NCBI RefSeq assembly: GCF_006715725.1
Contig: NZ_VFNU01000001.1
Span: 4,092,001-4,156,000, forward strand
Length of the DNA stretch: 64,000 bases
Direction of reading: 5' to 3'
Source of the DNA: Nocardioides sp. SLBN-35
Lineage (GTDB): Bacteria; Actinomycetota; Actinomycetes; Propionibacteriales; Nocardioidaceae
The first letter of the stretch is position 1; the number at the start of each line of letters is the position of its first letter. The notes beneath the pieces are model-generated. The model did not search any database. It was not told where the DNA came from and saw nothing but the letters and a program-made list of their open reading frames with translations. Of the stretch, positions 31,470 to 38,992 are shown in pieces. The translations under genes were made by a program, and so were the position numbers.

Positions 31470-33094
31470 CGGGAGACCTCGGTCGCCATGCTCGCCGCGA
31501 CGTCGTCGACCCGCAGCCAGCCGGCACCGAGCACCTTGGTGACCTGGGGCGCGAAGGCGGGCGACTCCGAGACGGTCGGGACCACGGGTCCCGCCGAGAC
31601 GACCTCGCCCTCGGCGAGGACCACGAGGTCGTCGGCGACCTGCGCGACGAACTCGACGTCGTGGGTGGCGACCAGCACCGCCCGCGCGGCGCCGGGCTCG
31701 GCGGCGAGCTCGCGGAGCAGGCCGGCGAGGGCACGCTTGGCCGGGTAGTCCAGCCCGCGGGTCGGCTCGTCGAGCAGCAGCACCGGCGGGCGCGAGGTCA
31801 GCACGATCGCCACCGCCAGCGCGAGCCGCTGTCCCTCGGAGAGGTCGCGGGGGTGCCGGTCGGGGTCGATGCCGGGCGCGAGCCGGTCCAGGAGGGCGCG
31901 GCAGGTGCCGGGCTCCGCGCGGGCGGACCGGTCTGCCGCGGCGCACTCCTCGGCGACGGTCTCGAGGTAGAGCAGGTCGGCGGGGCTCTGCGGCACCAGG
32001 CCGGTCGTCGCCCGGCGCTCCTCCGGCCTGAGCGTGGCGGGGTCGACGCCGCCGACCCGGACCGTGCCCGACGCCGCGCCGTGGCGGCCCTGGAGCGCCC
32101 AGAGCAGGGTCGACTTCCCGGCGCCGTTGCGGCCCATGAGGGCGGTGACCGTCCCGGGCTGCAGGGCCAGGTCGACCTCGCGCAGGACCGGGGTCCGGCC
32201 GTGGGCGAGCACCAGGCGTCGTACGTCGACGACGGGCTCGCCGCTGCCGGGCCGCGCGCGGTGCGGCGGCTCGCCCAGTCGTTCCTTCAGCGCGGGAGCG
32301 CGGCGGCGGGCGTCGCGCACGGTGAGCGGGAGCGGCTGCCAGCCGGCGAGCCGGCCGAGCTCGACCAGCGGCGGCGCGATCGGGGCGTCCTGGAGCACGT
32401 CCGCGGGGTCGCCGACCTCGACGCGTCCCCCGCGGTGGAGGAGGCAGAGCCGGTCGGCGAAGGGCACGACACGCTCGAGGCGGTGCTCGGCGACCAGCAC
32501 CGAGACGCCGAGGTCGTGGACCAGGCGGGTCAGCGTGGCGAGCACGTCCTCGGCCGCGGTCGGGTCCAGCGCCGAGGTGGGCTCGTCGAGCACCAGCAGC
32601 CGCGGGTGGGTCGTGAGCACGGCACCGATCGCGACGCGCTGCTGCTGGCCGCCGGACAGGGTGCGCAGGTCGCGGTGGCGCAGGTCAGCGATGCCGAGCA
32701 GGTCGAGGGTCTCCTCGACCCGGCGGCGCATCGTCGGCGCGGGCAGCCCCAGTTGCTCCATCCCGAACGCCAGCTCCTCCTCCACCGTGTCGGTGACGAA
32801 CCAGGCGGCGGGGTTCTGGCCGACGTACCCGATCGCGTGCGCGCGCTCGCGGGCCGGCTGCTCGGCGATGCTGGCACCGTCGAGGAGGACGTCGCCGGTG
32901 AGCGTGCCGCCGGTGTAGGACGGCACCAGGCCGGCCACAACGCCCAACAGCGTCGACTTGCCGACCCCCGTCGGACCGGCCAGGACGACCAGCTCGCCGT
33001 CGGCGATGGTGAGGTCGATCCCGTCGAGCACGGTGGTCGCGGCCGCCGGCTCCGGGTCGTCGTAGGTCAGGGTGATCCTGCGCAGCTCGAGCAT
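31466..33094 (-). CDS. ECF transporter ATPase, two fused ABC domains (EcfA-EcfA')
   Basis: 542 residues with two complete ABC cassettes. Domain 1: Walker A GPTGVGKS at 40-47, Q-loop YVGQNPAAWFV, signature LSGGQQQR near 143, Walker B LLVLDEPTSALDP near 163. Domain 2: Walker A GRNGAGKS near 314, LVPQSPADLLYL, signature LSEGQRLA near 418, Walker B VLLLDEPTRGLDYP near 440. In ECF importers two ATPases drive the T subunit; fusion in one chain is common in actinobacteria. Its ATG shares one base with the EcfT stop. Confidence 0.93.
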   Translation of the reverse strand: MLELRRITLTYDDPEPAAATTVLDGIDLTIADGELVVLAGPTGVGKSTLLGVVAGLVPSYTGGTLTGDVLLDGASIAEQPARERAHAIGYVGQNPAAWFVTDTVEEELAFGMEQLGLPAPTMRRRVEETLDLLGIADLRHRDLRTLSGGQQQRVAIGAVLTTHPRLLVLDEPTSALDPTAAEDVLATLTRLVHDLGVSVLVAEHRLERVVPFADRLCLLHRGGRVEVGDPADVLQDAPIAPPLVELGRLAGWQPLPLTVRDARRRAPALKERLGEPPHRARPGSGEPVVDVRRLVLAHGRTPVLREVDLALQPGTVTALMGRNGAGKSTLLWALQGRHGAASGTVRVGGVDPATLRPEERRATTGLVPQSPADLLYLETVAEECAAADRSARAEPGTCRALLDRLAPGIDPDRHPRDLSEGQRLALAVAIVLTSRPPVLLLDEPTRGLDYPAKRALAGLLRELAAEPGAARAVLVATHDVEFVAQVADDLVVLAEGEVVSAGPVVPTVSESPAFAPQVTKVLGAGWLRVDDVAASMATEVSR

Positions 33095-34200
33095 CAGACG
33101 AGCGCCTCCTCACGGCGTTGGGCCGTGACCGGCAGTGGCGCCACCCAGACCGGCAGGACCGCGACCAGCGCGGCGACCAGGGCGAGCAGCGAGATGCCGG
33201 GACGAACCAGGACGCCGGGGTGCGCGACCTGGGTCTCCCAGCGCTGCAGCGCCCACATGCCCGTACCCGCGGCGATCCCGGCCCCGGCCACGAGGAGCTC
33301 GGGGAGCCGCCAGCGGTCGGGGCGGTAGCGGGTGCGCTGCACGCGCCGGCCGGCCAGCACGAAGCCGCCGAGGGCGAGCAGCATCCCGAGCACCAGCATC
33401 GGTAGTGCCAGCACCCGGGGCGCGGTGCTGTCGAGGAGCGCGTAGACGCCGACGCAGACGCCGATCAGGCCGGTGATGATGAGCGCGCCGGTGCTGCGCC
33501 GCTGCTGGGCGGTGAGCTCGCCGGTGCGGCCGTAGCCGCGCGCGTCCATCCCGGCCGCGAGCGCGAGCGAACGGTCGAAGGCGTCCTCCAGGATCGGGAC
33601 CAGCAGCCGTCGTACGCCGCGGATCCGGCGGAACCGCCCTTCCGGTCCCCCACGCAGCTGCTGCGCCGCCCGCACCCGGCGCGCGCTGTCGGCCAGCTGC
33701 GGGACGACGCTGATCGCGACCGTCATCGCCGTACCGATCTCGTAGAGGGCCGGCGGTAGCGACTTCATCAGCCGCTTCGGGTTGGCCAGCGCGTTGGCGG
33801 CGCCGACCGCGATGAGCAGGGTCGCCAGGCGCAGTCCCTCGTAGGTCGCCGCGAGCAGCTCCTCGCGGGTGAACGGCCCGAGCAGCGAGATGCCCGCCGC
33901 CCAGTCCGGCAACGGGATGCTTGGCAACGTGAACAGGACGTGGCCCGGCACATCACCGCCGAGCAGCACCCGGAACAGGATCCGCACCGCGACCACGATC
34001 ACCCCGAGCCAGACGTAGAGCCGGAACGAGCGCGCCCACGGCTGGTCGGAGCGGCAGCTGAGGACGACCAGCGTGATCACGCCGAGCAGGACGAGCAGCA
34101 GCCACGGGTTGGTCGTGCAGGAGGCGGCCACGGCGAGCCCCACTGCCCAGACCCACCACGCGACGGGGTGGAGATCCCGCGCCAGCCGCCCTGCACCCAT
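33094..34200 (-). CDS. ECF transporter transmembrane T component (EcfT)
   Basis: 368 residues. The N-terminal membrane region (AWWVWAVGLAVAASCTTNPWLLLVLLGVITLVVL, typical of EcfT starts) is followed by helices and by cytoplasmic coupling helices bearing LALAAGMDARGYGRTG, whose DARG motif corresponds to the A-R-S/G motif that docks into the ATPases. About 120 extra C-terminal residues contain three or four more helices, beyond the usual 260-270 residues of EcfT. It begins 6 nt after the DUF4430 gene and is coupled to the ATPase gene. Confidence 0.9.
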   Translation of the reverse strand: MGAGRLARDLHPVAWWVWAVGLAVAASCTTNPWLLLVLLGVITLVVLSCRSDQPWARSFRLYVWLGVIVVAVRILFRVLLGGDVPGHVLFTLPSIPLPDWAAGISLLGPFTREELLAATYEGLRLATLLIAVGAANALANPKRLMKSLPPALYEIGTAMTVAISVVPQLADSARRVRAAQQLRGGPEGRFRRIRGVRRLLVPILEDAFDRSLALAAGMDARGYGRTGELTAQQRRSTGALIITGLIGVCVGVYALLDSTAPRVLALPMLVLGMLLALGGFVLAGRRVQRTRYRPDRWRLPELLVAGAGIAAGTGMWALQRWETQVAHPGVLVRPGISLLALVAALVAVLPVWVAPLPVTAQRREEALV

Positions 34201-34206
34201 GACCGC

Positions 34207-35073
34207 TCAGGCCTTGAGTCGGCGGACCAGGGGTACGGCGCCCGCCGCCCCCAGCACCACCACGACCAGCCCGATCCCCAACCATGCCGGGAACCCGCCG
34301 CCGTCCTTGCTGTCGGTGTCCGCGGACGTTGCCTCGGGACCGTCGGTGATCTCGTCGATCGACGGCAGCCCGGTGGTCGTTGTCTGGCTCGGCTCCGGCG
34401 GCGCGGCCGAGGTGGTCGCCTCGGTCGGCGTCGCCGTGGCGCTCGTGGTGTCCGTCGCGCTCGGGGTGGCGCTAGCAGTCGGGGTCGCCGAGGTCGTGCT
34501 GGCCGACGGCGTGGCGCTCGGCTTGGGCGTGGCCTTCTTGGTGGGCTTCGGCGTCGCTGCCTTGGTCGGGCTCGTCGTGGGCGTCGGCTTCGCCTCCTGG
34601 ACCCGCGGGGTCGGTGCGACGTCGGGCGGTGCGGCGCGACCGCTGCCCTGGTGCCACGCGAAGGCGACGTACCCGCCGTCGGGGACCTTGAGACCGCCGA
34701 CACCGATGCTGGCGTACGTCCACGTGCCGGTCCGCCCGTCGGACCACCACAGACTCCAGTAGGCGTCGGTCTGCGTGCAGTCGCCGTCAGAGGGCTTGCC
34801 GTTGACCTTGCAGACGAAGCCGTTCATGCCGGCTGCCTGGCTGTACTCGATCGTGTAGCCGGCATCCGCGAAGTTGTTGGCGGCGGTTCCGCCGCCATTC
34901 GCGTCGCAGCCGGCGCTAATCCCCGCCCCCAGCTCATTGGAGTCGACGACGACCGTGACCCCCGTCGAGCTGTCACAGGCAGCGGCACTAGCGGGGGTCT
35001 GGGGAAGCAGCACGACGGTGGCCGCGGCGAGGAGCGCCGCGACCACCGTGCGCAGGGCCCGGTGGAGGGTCAT
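34207..35073 (-). CDS. Membrane-anchored DUF4430 (transcobalamin beta-domain-like) protein
   Basis: 288 residues. Signal peptide 1-30 (cleavage ASA/ACD). A DUF4430-like domain spans about 36-140: GVTVVVDSNELG, YTIEYSQAAGMNGFVCKVNGKPSDGDC, then YWSLWWSDG, WTYASIGVGGLKVPDGGYVAFAW, with Cys pairs. This domain is the small C-terminal beta domain of transcobalamin and intrinsic factor, which closes over cobalamin. A Pro/Thr/Ser-rich spacer (about 150-250) and a C-terminal helix (about 263-283, then RRLKA) anchor it, holding the domain above the ECF transporter. It starts directly after the alpha-barrel protein stop. Confidence 0.82.
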   Translation of the reverse strand: MTLHRALRTVVAALLAAATVVLLPQTPASAAACDSSTGVTVVVDSNELGAGISAGCDANGGGTAANNFADAGYTIEYSQAAGMNGFVCKVNGKPSDGDCTQTDAYWSLWWSDGRTGTWTYASIGVGGLKVPDGGYVAFAWHQGSGRAAPPDVAPTPRVQEAKPTPTTSPTKAATPKPTKKATPKPSATPSASTTSATPTASATPSATDTTSATATPTEATTSAAPPEPSQTTTTGLPSIDEITDGPEATSADTDSKDGGGFPAWLGIGLVVVVLGAAGAVPLVRRLKA

Positions 35074-36555
35074 TCAGACGACCCGGGTCTTGGCCTTGCC
35101 CTTGCGGTCGGGGAACTGACCGACCACCTTGACCTTGGCCTTGCCCTTCTTCTTCACCTTGATCTTGACCTTCGCGACACCCTGGGCGTTGGCGACGCCG
35201 GTGGCGGACTTCTTGCCGATCTTGACCGTCACGCTCTCGCCCGAGGCCAGACCCTTGACCTTGATCGTGGCCTTCTTCTTGGCCTTGAGCTTGGTCGCGA
35301 CCTTGACCTTGAGCTTCTTGGCGTCGAGCGCCTTGAGCGTCACCGGGGTGCTGCCGCCGAGGTAGCTCAGCGTGACCTGGTGGTCGGCGGTGCCGGCCGG
35401 GACCGCGAAGGTGGCCGAGGCGGGCGCCGCCAACCTCTGCGGAGCATTGAGGCCGGTCACGCAAACCTGCTGGCCCGGCCGGGCGCCCTGGAGCGGGACG
35501 GTGGCGGTGGTGCCGGCATCGACGAAGGTCGGCAGGCCCGGCTGGGCCGGTGCGAGGTATTTCAGGCCGGCGAGGGCCTGCGCGCTGGCGAGCTGCCACT
35601 GACCGGCGATCGGTCCGGGGGCGATCTCGCCGGCGTCGACGGCCTCCTTCATCGAGGCGTCGGAGTAGGCGAGCGCGCCGTGCTCGGCGTCGATCCCGCG
35701 AGCACCGCAGCCGGGCAGGGCGACCACCTGGTGGCGCGCGATCCACGCTGCGGACTTGGCGGCCGCGGCGGTCTCGCCCGCAACACCCAGCGCCCAACCG
35801 GCCACACCGGTGGTATTGCTGTTGTCGGGTGTGTAGTACGGGTCGGACTTGTCACCGCTGTCACCCAGGCCGCCGTCGGCCGCCTGCTTGGTCTTGAGGT
35901 AGGCGACAGCCTTGCTCACCGACGCCGTGGTCGACGGCGTCGAGTCGACGGCGCGCAGCGCGATCACGCTGTAGGCCGTGTAGTCCACGTCCGGAAACGC
36001 GCAGTCGAAGGACCAGAAGCCCCCGGCGCACTGGCTCGCGGTGAGTGCGCTCGCCGCCTTGGACGCCTCGGCGCTGCCCAGCGCGTCTAGGGCAAGAACC
36101 GCCCAGACCTGGCTGTAGACGCTCCCGCCGTCGATCTCGCCGGTCTCGTCATCGACAGCGTTCTTGGTCGACTGCGCGAGGTCGAGCCCACCGGCGTTGG
36201 AGGCGTCCCCGCCAGCGGCGACGAAGAAGTACGCGGCCTTCGCCTTTCGGCCGTCGCTGTTCGCCCACGCGGCGACACCGTCGTCGACGCCCTCGCGCAG
36301 GGTGGTGAGCCGAGCAGGCGTGTCGGTGCCGGTCGCCAGCAGGCTGAGCGCGTAGTCGATGGTGGCACCGACATCGCCGCCGACGAGGCCGCCGGTGACC
36401 TGGGAGTCGAGCCAGGTGGCAGCGACCTCTGCCTCGACATTGGCCGCGGCCGCGTGCGCGGCCGGAGCCGGCGCGACCGCCATCAGGCCGCCCGCGACGA
36501 CGGCACCGCCGGCGACGGCCGCAACCGCCCGGCGTACGAACATGGAGGTGGACAT
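35074..36555 (-). CDS. Secreted alpha/alpha-barrel protein, transcobalamin alpha-domain-like
   Basis: 493 residues from the ATG at 36555 (an upstream GTG-type start would overlap the riboswitch). Signal peptide to about 37. Residues about 40-330 form a prenyltransferase/squalene-cyclase-type helical repeat array: ATWLDSQVTGGLVGG, ATIDYALSLLATG, KAAYFFVAAGGD, YSQVWAVLALDALG, DVDYTAYSVIALRAV, QAADGGLGD, NTTGVAGWALGVAG. The same fold forms the alpha6/alpha6 barrel of transcobalamin. A Lys/Val-rich Ig-like region of about 110 residues ends the protein. No terpene-cyclase DXDD is evident. First gene after a cobalamin riboswitch, so B12 binding is inferred. Confidence 0.8.
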   Translation of the reverse strand: MSTSMFVRRAVAAVAGGAVVAGGLMAVAPAPAAHAAAANVEAEVAATWLDSQVTGGLVGGDVGATIDYALSLLATGTDTPARLTTLREGVDDGVAAWANSDGRKAKAAYFFVAAGGDASNAGGLDLAQSTKNAVDDETGEIDGGSVYSQVWAVLALDALGSAEASKAASALTASQCAGGFWSFDCAFPDVDYTAYSVIALRAVDSTPSTTASVSKAVAYLKTKQAADGGLGDSGDKSDPYYTPDNSNTTGVAGWALGVAGETAAAAKSAAWIARHQVVALPGCGARGIDAEHGALAYSDASMKEAVDAGEIAPGPIAGQWQLASAQALAGLKYLAPAQPGLPTFVDAGTTATVPLQGARPGQQVCVTGLNAPQRLAAPASATFAVPAGTADHQVTLSYLGGSTPVTLKALDAKKLKVKVATKLKAKKKATIKVKGLASGESVTVKIGKKSATGVANAQGVAKVKIKVKKKGKAKVKVVGQFPDRKGKAKTRVV

Positions 36556-36639
36556 GTGGTGCCTTCCCGCTGCAGCCGACGGGCGGGCCCAGGAAGTCCT
36601 GTGCCGCTGACCCGCTGCTCTCCGCGACAGCGTTGTGTC

Positions 36640-36770
36640 AGGACGCGCCATGACGGGTGCTCCGGCTCACCGCTCCCCCGACTGATCTCGCGGGGCGGTC
36701 CACGGTTGCGGGTCAGCGCCGGGATTCGACCGGCTTCCCCCACCACGGGCGTGTTCTTGTGTGTCGCCCG
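36640..36770 (-). ncRNA. Cobalamin riboswitch
   Basis: On the minus strand the conserved core runs through 36741-36701: GGGGAAGCCGGTCGAATCCC, then GGCGCTGACCCGCAACCGTG. The downstream B12 box is AGCCGGAGCACCCG at 36667-36654. This core (GGGAA-N-CCGG...CCGGCGCTGNCCCGCAAC) is diagnostic for the class I cobalamin riboswitch. About 85 nt remain to the ATG at 36555, with no U-tailed hairpin, so control is probably at translation. The boundaries are approximate. It governs the alpha-barrel/DUF4430/ECF operon. Confidence 0.93.
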
Positions 36771-36773
36771 AGT

Positions 36774-37184
36774 CTAGACCTCGACGCCGGGGTCCTCGTC
36801 ATCGGGAAGGACGGCGAGACCGAGGTCGCGGGCAGCGGATCGCAGCCGGCCGTCGAAGCTCGCGACCGCCGCGCCCGACTGCTGGGCCGTCAGGAGGACG
36901 CAGCAGTCGGGGATCCGCTGCCCGGTCGCCACCCGTAGCTCAGCCAACCGCATCGAGGCGTCCGCCGGGAACGAGGGCTCCACGACTCCCATCGCTGTGA
37001 GGGCACCCACGAACTCCTCGAGCTGCCCGGCCCTGGTGGGGCTGATCAGGATCTCGGCCCGGTTCACGGGCCCGATCACGAATGGCCTGTCGGCGTGAGT
37101 CTCCGGCAAGGCGGCTGCTGCCGCATGGTGAGCGTCGCGGACATCGAGTGCCGCGATCAGGACACTCGCGGCGAGTGCGATCAC
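36774..37184 (-). CDS. PIN-domain (VapC-like) toxin lacking the first catalytic Asp
   Basis: 136 residues from a GTG overlapping the antitoxin stop by 4 bp (GTGA). The PIN fold pattern is clear: VIALAASVLIAALDVRDAHHAAA at the start, Glu44 in NRAEIL, Asp93 in RIPDCCVLL, Asp111 in ASFDGRL. In VapC toxins the first strand reads IxLDTSVLIA; here residue 5 is Ala (GCC in place of GAC), so one of the acidic residues that bind Mg for RNA cleavage is missing. The protein is otherwise full length. Probably an inactive RNase, cotranscribed with a broken antitoxin. Confidence 0.82.
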   Translation of the reverse strand: MIALAASVLIAALDVRDAHHAAAAALPETHADRPFVIGPVNRAEILISPTRAGQLEEFVGALTAMGVVEPSFPADASMRLAELRVATGQRIPDCCVLLTAQQSGAAVASFDGRLRSAARDLGLAVLPDDEDPGVEV

Positions 37185-37449
37185 TCGGGCCAGCCCTCAC
37201 GCACCTCGTCGAGATAGCCGGGGCCGAACAGGCCGGTGAACGAACCAGCGAACTTTCGGATCGCTGCCCTGCGCTTCTCCGTTCGTCCTCCAGCTCGATC
37301 TCGATCGTGTGGAAACCGATCTCGACGAGATGGGCAAGGAGTCGGGCGGGACGGTCACGATCCTCGGGCCACCTCCGCGCAGCAGCCTCGAGTGCAGCCG
37401 CGACCGCATCGGTCTCGGTGATCGCGTGGCGCGGGCGGACGGTGGGCAT
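37181..37449 (-). pseudogene. Frameshifted antitoxin of the VapBC-like pair
   Basis: From the ATG at 37449 the frame encodes MPTVRPRHAITETDAVAAAL and continues through WPEDRDRPARLLAHLVEIG to about codon 58. The family-typical C-terminus (KRRAAIRKFAGSFTGLFGPGYLDEVREGWPE, ending at the TGA overlapping the toxin start) continues in a different frame. A single insertion or deletion near 37270-37300 (the repetitive GATCGAGATCGAG/GGAGGACGAACGGAG stretch) explains this. I recognise both halves as one actinobacterial antitoxin type. Sequencing error is the alternative. Confidence 0.75.
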
Positions 37450-37492
37450 GCGCCAAGTGTGACACCGGGAGCCCGGTGTCACACTTGGCGCA
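37449..37492. terminator. 44-bp palindrome between gatB and the antitoxin start
   Basis: TGCGCCAAGTGTGACACCGG and its complement are separated only by the 2-nt centre AG. It begins at the first base of the antitoxin ATG and ends 10 bp before the gatB stop. It may terminate gatB and could also be the operator of the toxin-antitoxin pair. Confidence 0.75.
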
Positions 37493-37501
37493 CAACCGTC
37501 C

Positions 37502-38992
37502 TCAGGCGAGCTTCTCGAGGATCAGCTCACGCACCCGGGCGGCGTCGGCCTGACCGCGGGTCGCCTTCATGACCGCGCCGATGACCGCACCGGCCGCGGC
37601 ATGGTTGCCGCCCCGGATCTTCTCGGCGATGTCGGGCTGGGCGGCCAGCGCCTCGTCGATGGCGGCGATCAGCGGGCCGTCGTCGGAGACGAGCGCGAGG
37701 CCGCGCTTCTCGATGACCTCCGCGGCGGTGCCCTCACCGGCGATCAGGCCGTCGAAGACCTGACGGGCCAGCTTGTCGTTGATCGTCTTGGCGTCGACCA
37801 GCGCCTGCACCTCGGCGACCTGCTTCGGCGTGACGCCGACCTCGGCCAGCTCGACGCCGGCGTCGTTGGCGCGGCGCAGCAGCTCGGCGACCCACCACTT
37901 GCGTGCCGACTGAGGGGCGGTGCCCTCGGCGACGGTCGCCTCGATAAGGGGCAGGGCGCCGGCGGCCCACACGTCGCGCATCTCGAGGTCGGAGAACCCG
38001 TACTCCTCCTGCAGCCGGGCCCGCTTCTGGGTCGGGTTCTCGGGCAGCGTGCCACGCAGCTCCTCGACCCACTCGCGCGACGGCGCCACGGGCACCAGGT
38101 CGGGCTCGGGGAAGTAGCGGTAGTCCTCGGCGTCGGACTTCTCGCGACCCGACGACGTCGTACCGGTGTCCTCGTGGAAGTGCCGCGTCTCCTGCAGTAC
38201 GGCGCCCCCGGCGTCGAGGATGCCGGCGTGCCGCGACATCTCGAAGCGGACCGCACGCTCGACCGAGCGCAACGAGTTGACGTTCTTCGTCTCCGAGCGC
38301 GTCCCCAGCTTGTCGGCACCCTTCAGCGCGAGCGAGAGGTTCACGTCGGCGCGGATCGAGCCCTGGTCCATCCGGGCGTCGGAGACGCCGAGGGCCAGGA
38401 TCAGGTCGCGGAGCTGGCCGACGTACGCGCGGGCCACGGCCGGCGCCTTCTCGGCCGGCACCAGGATCGGGCGGGTGACGATCTCGATGAGGGGGATGCC
38501 GGCGCGGTTGTAGTCGACCAGCGAGTAGTCCGCACCGTGGATCCGGCCGGTGGCGCCACCGACGTGGGTGGACTTGCCGGTGTCCTCCTCCATGTGGGCG
38601 CGCTCGATCTCGACCCGGTAGGTCTCGCCCTCGACCTCGACGTCGAGCCAGCCGTCGAAGGCGATCGGCTCGTCGTACTGGGAGGTCTGGAAGTTCTTCG
38701 GCATGTCCGGGTAGAAGTAGTTCTTCCGCGCGAACCGGCACCACTCGGCGATCGAGCAGTTCAGGGCCAGGCCGATCCGGATCGCCGACTCGACGGCCTT
38801 GGCGTTGACGACCGGCATCGCGCCGGGCAGGCCCAGGCAGGTCGGGCAGACCTGGGTGTTGGGCTCGCCGCCGAAGACCGCGGGGCAGCCGCAGAACATC
38901 TTCGTGTTGGTGTTGAGCTCGACGTGCACCTCGAGGCCGAGGGCGGGGTCGTACTTCGCGATGACCTCGTCGAAGGGGACCAGGGTCTCCAT
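37502..38992 (-). CDS. gatB: Asp-tRNA(Asn)/Glu-tRNA(Gln) amidotransferase subunit B
   Basis: 496 residues from the ATG at 38992, which shares a base with the gatA stop (TGATG). N-terminal kinase-like catalytic domain: GLEVHVELNTNTKMFCGCP and CPTCLGLPGAMPVVN (zinc Cys), NYFYPDMPKNFQTSQYDEPI, GRIHGADYSLVDYNRAGIPLIEIVT, MDQGSIRADVNLSL. The C-terminal GatB/YqeY tail contains GAVIGAVMKATRGQADAARVRELILEKL. It phosphorylates and amidates mischarged Glu-tRNA(Gln) or Asp-tRNA(Asn) with GatA and GatC. Followed by a long palindrome. Confidence 0.97.
   Translation of the reverse strand: METLVPFDEVIAKYDPALGLEVHVELNTNTKMFCGCPAVFGGEPNTQVCPTCLGLPGAMPVVNAKAVESAIRIGLALNCSIAEWCRFARKNYFYPDMPKNFQTSQYDEPIAFDGWLDVEVEGETYRVEIERAHMEEDTGKSTHVGGATGRIHGADYSLVDYNRAGIPLIEIVTRPILVPAEKAPAVARAYVGQLRDLILALGVSDARMDQGSIRADVNLSLALKGADKLGTRSETKNVNSLRSVERAVRFEMSRHAGILDAGGAVLQETRHFHEDTGTTSSGREKSDAEDYRYFPEPDLVPVAPSREWVEELRGTLPENPTQKRARLQEEYGFSDLEMRDVWAAGALPLIEATVAEGTAPQSARKWWVAELLRRANDAGVELAEVGVTPKQVAEVQALVDAKTINDKLARQVFDGLIAGEGTAAEVIEKRGLALVSDDGPLIAAIDEALAAQPDIAEKIRGGNHAAAGAVIGAVMKATRGQADAARVRELILEKLA

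Noticed and set aside
35074..36555. Terpene cyclase or prenyltransferase enzyme.
   Set aside because: Only the helical-repeat fold is shared. The protein is secreted, no DXDD or QW-type cyclase motif is evident, and the operon context is B12 uptake.
36701..36741. tRNA-like segment (GGTCGAATCCC resembles a T-loop).
   Set aside because: The surrounding sequence matches the cobalamin riboswitch core and no acceptor or anticodon stem can be drawn.
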